This document shows, piece by piece, positions 62,854 through 64,000 of a DNA stretch of 64,000 nt. The stretch's first letter is position 1, and every line of letters starts with the position of its first letter. The position numbers were made by a program, and so were the translations under genes. Where the stretch lies: the NCBI GenBank assembly GCA_963811635.1, contig CAWESB010000002.1, forward strand, positions 62,001 to 126,000, written 5' to 3'. The notes under the pieces are model-generated. The model was not told the origin of the DNA. It saw nothing but the letters and a program-made list of their open reading frames with translations, and made no database searches. This DNA comes from JAIBJN01 sp963811635 (lineage in GTDB: Bacteria; Actinomycetota; Thermoleophilia; Gaiellales; Gaiellaceae).

Positions 62854-63060
62854 ATGGATCAATTGACGCTCCTCGACGAGACCAGCCAGGACGAACGTGG
62901 CAAGGTGGAGAGCTGGCGTCTCCATGTGCTGATGGAGGCCGGCTACCCCCTCCCGCTCGCCGAGCGCCTGGCCTCGAGCCACGCCGATCTCCACCTCGCG
63001 GTCGAGCTGGTCGGAACCCGCGGCTGCGCCCCCGAGACCGCGGCCGAGATCCTGCTCTAA
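62854..63060 (+). CDS. Small acidic helical protein before xseA
   Basis: The 68-aa protein (SWRLHVLMEAGYPLPLAERLASSHADLHLAVELV) looks like a two- or three-helix module. ATG 62854 follows GAGAGAA at some distance; a nearer GTG is absent. It is not XseB by motif, although it occupies the place where the small exonuclease VII subunit might be expected. Confidence 0.65.
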   Translation: MDQLTLLDETSQDERGKVESWRLHVLMEAGYPLPLAERLASSHADLHLAVELVGTRGCAPETAAEILL

Positions 63061-63102
63061 GCCGCCACCGGCCGCGCACAGGCCGTGAGCTAGAGTCGGC
63101 TC

Positions 63103-64000
63103 GTGAAGGTCGAGGCGACGCTGCACGGCGACCGCAAGGTCTATTCCGTCTCCGCGTTCAACCGGGGGATCGGTTCCTGGCTCGCCCGCCTGCCGACGAT
63201 CTGGGTCGAGGGCGAGGTGACCGAGCTGCGGCGCCAGGAGGGCTGGCAGAGCGTCTTCCTCACGCTCAAGGACGTCGAGGACGGCTCCTGCGTGCCCGTG
63301 TCGATGCCGCGGACGACCTTCGACGCGCTGCGCCTCGAGCTCGCCGACGGCGACAAGGTCCACGTCTACGGACGGCCGGAGCTGTACGAGGCGCGCGGCG
63401 TCTTCCAGCTGCGCGCGCTCTCGCTGGAGCCGCTCGGGCTCGGCGCCGCCCTCGCACGCATCGAGCGCCTGAAGCGGACGCTCTCCGCCGAGGGGCTCTT
63501 CGCCGCCGAGCGGAAGCGCCGGCTCCCCCTCCTCCCCCGCCGGATCGGGCTCCTGACCGGCAACGACGCCGCCGCGAAGCGCGACTTCGTCACGGCGGTG
63601 ACGGCACGCTTCCCCGCCGCCCGGCTCCTCGTCGCGGAGACGCTCGTGCAGGGCGTGAAGGCCCCCGGGGCGATCGTCGCCACGTTGGACGCGCTCGCCC
63701 GCGAGCCCGAGATCGACGTCGTCGTCGTCGCCCGCGGCGGGGGCAGCTTCGAGGATCTTCTCCCGTTCAGCGACGAGCGGGTCGTCCGCGCCGTCGCCTC
63801 GTGCCCGGTCCCGGTGGTCTCCGCCGTCGGCCACGAGCAGGACACGCCGCTCTGCGACCTCGCCGCCGACGTTCGCGCCTCCACGCCGACGGCGGCGGCC
63901 CGGGTCGTCGTGCCGGACGAGCGGCAGCTCCGCGCCGACCTCGACCGACTCCGCACCGCGCTCGCGCGCGACACGCGGCGAATCCTGGAGCGCGGCCGCC
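63103..64000 (+). CDS. xseA: Exodeoxyribonuclease VII large subunit (partial, 3' end off the window)
   Basis: The N-terminal OB domain (FNRGIGSWLARLPTIWVEGEVTELRR; VFLTLKDVEDGSCVPVSM) is followed by the catalytic start PRRIGLLTGNDAAAKRDF, VVVARGGGSFEDLLPFSDE and VSAVGHEQDTPLCDLAADVRASTPTAAA. The reading runs off the right edge at about residue 299 of a usual 380-450. GTG 63103 lies 6 nt after TAGAGT, leaderless. Confidence 0.95.
   Translation, partial: MKVEATLHGDRKVYSVSAFNRGIGSWLARLPTIWVEGEVTELRRQEGWQSVFLTLKDVEDGSCVPVSMPRTTFDALRLELADGDKVHVYGRPELYEARGVFQLRALSLEPLGLGAALARIERLKRTLSAEGLFAAERKRRLPLLPRRIGLLTGNDAAAKRDFVTAVTARFPAARLLVAETLVQGVKAPGAIVATLDALAREPEIDVVVVARGGGSFEDLLPFSDERVVRAVASCPVPVVSAVGHEQDTPLCDLAADVRASTPTAAARVVVPDERQLRADLDRLRTALARDTRRILERGR

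Overview
The window is high-GC DNA (roughly 70% by eye) with very short gaps and genes packed on both strands. Gene content is bacterial core metabolism plus actinobacterial markers: a DEDDh exonuclease fused to a GIY-YIG/UvrC-like part, a LexA box of the CGAAC-N4-GTTCG type, an rplM-rpsI-glmM-glmS block, and many genes whose start codon lies 5-10 nt after a TANNNT -10 box with no Shine-Dalgarno. I infer an actinobacterium, most likely of the Thermoleophilia (Gaiellales/Solirubrobacterales-like). I see no rRNA, tRNA, CRISPR, phage or insertion sequence.

Layout. 1-5.2 kb: two-component pair, three secreted or lipoprotein genes (two behind a duplicated structured leader), a HAD phosphatase and ArfB. 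5.2-9.4 kb: a probable copper locus with two tandem paralogous 4-TM proteins driven by near-identical promoters, a CopC-CopD fusion and a YcnI-like protein. 9.5-14.5 kb: GntR regulator, then rplM-rpsI-glmM-glmS on the minus strand. 14.5-19.5 kb: three MFS transporters, a uracil-DNA glycosylase, acylphosphatase and a YtkA/FixH-like secreted protein. 19.5-30.2 kb: purine and pyrimidine genes (guaA, guaB, pyrF, pyrE), 1-phosphofructokinase, a D-Ala-D-Ala carboxypeptidase, the SOS-type exonuclease and HU. 30.2-34.4 kb: YihY protein, cNMP sensor, rdgB-mgtC-rph, murI. 34.4-41 kb: pabB-pabC with GNAT and GATase genes, rhodanese, hydrolase, gamma-glutamyltransferase. 41-46.6 kb: tyrosine/homogentisate degradation (hppD, hmgA, FAH) with a HAD phosphatase, AlkA, an AsnC regulator and a cold-shock gene. 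46.6-54.5 kb: EamA exporter, FabL-type reductase, methyltransferase, a second YihY protein, HdeD, flippase, MBL hydrolase, queuosine-precursor transporter, proline dehydrogenase. 54.5-64 kb: acetyl-CoA synthetase, GNAT, LysE, ferritin, menaquinone methyltransferase with a polytopic partner, a TM/coiled-coil protein, and the 5' part of xseA.

The most interesting signals are regulatory rather than a new gene cassette. They are: two copies of a conserved structured leader RNA (about 3.3-3.4 and 3.8-3.9 kb); symmetric -10 elements shared by divergent leaderless genes; an 89-bp dispersed repeat in two copies; and a perfect LexA palindrome abutting the -10 of the exonuclease-nuclease fusion. Up to nine genes need a one-base frame correction to give a full-length product, which points to sequence error or recent decay. 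A few genes have no canonical start, and a near-cognate codon sits where the initiator is expected.
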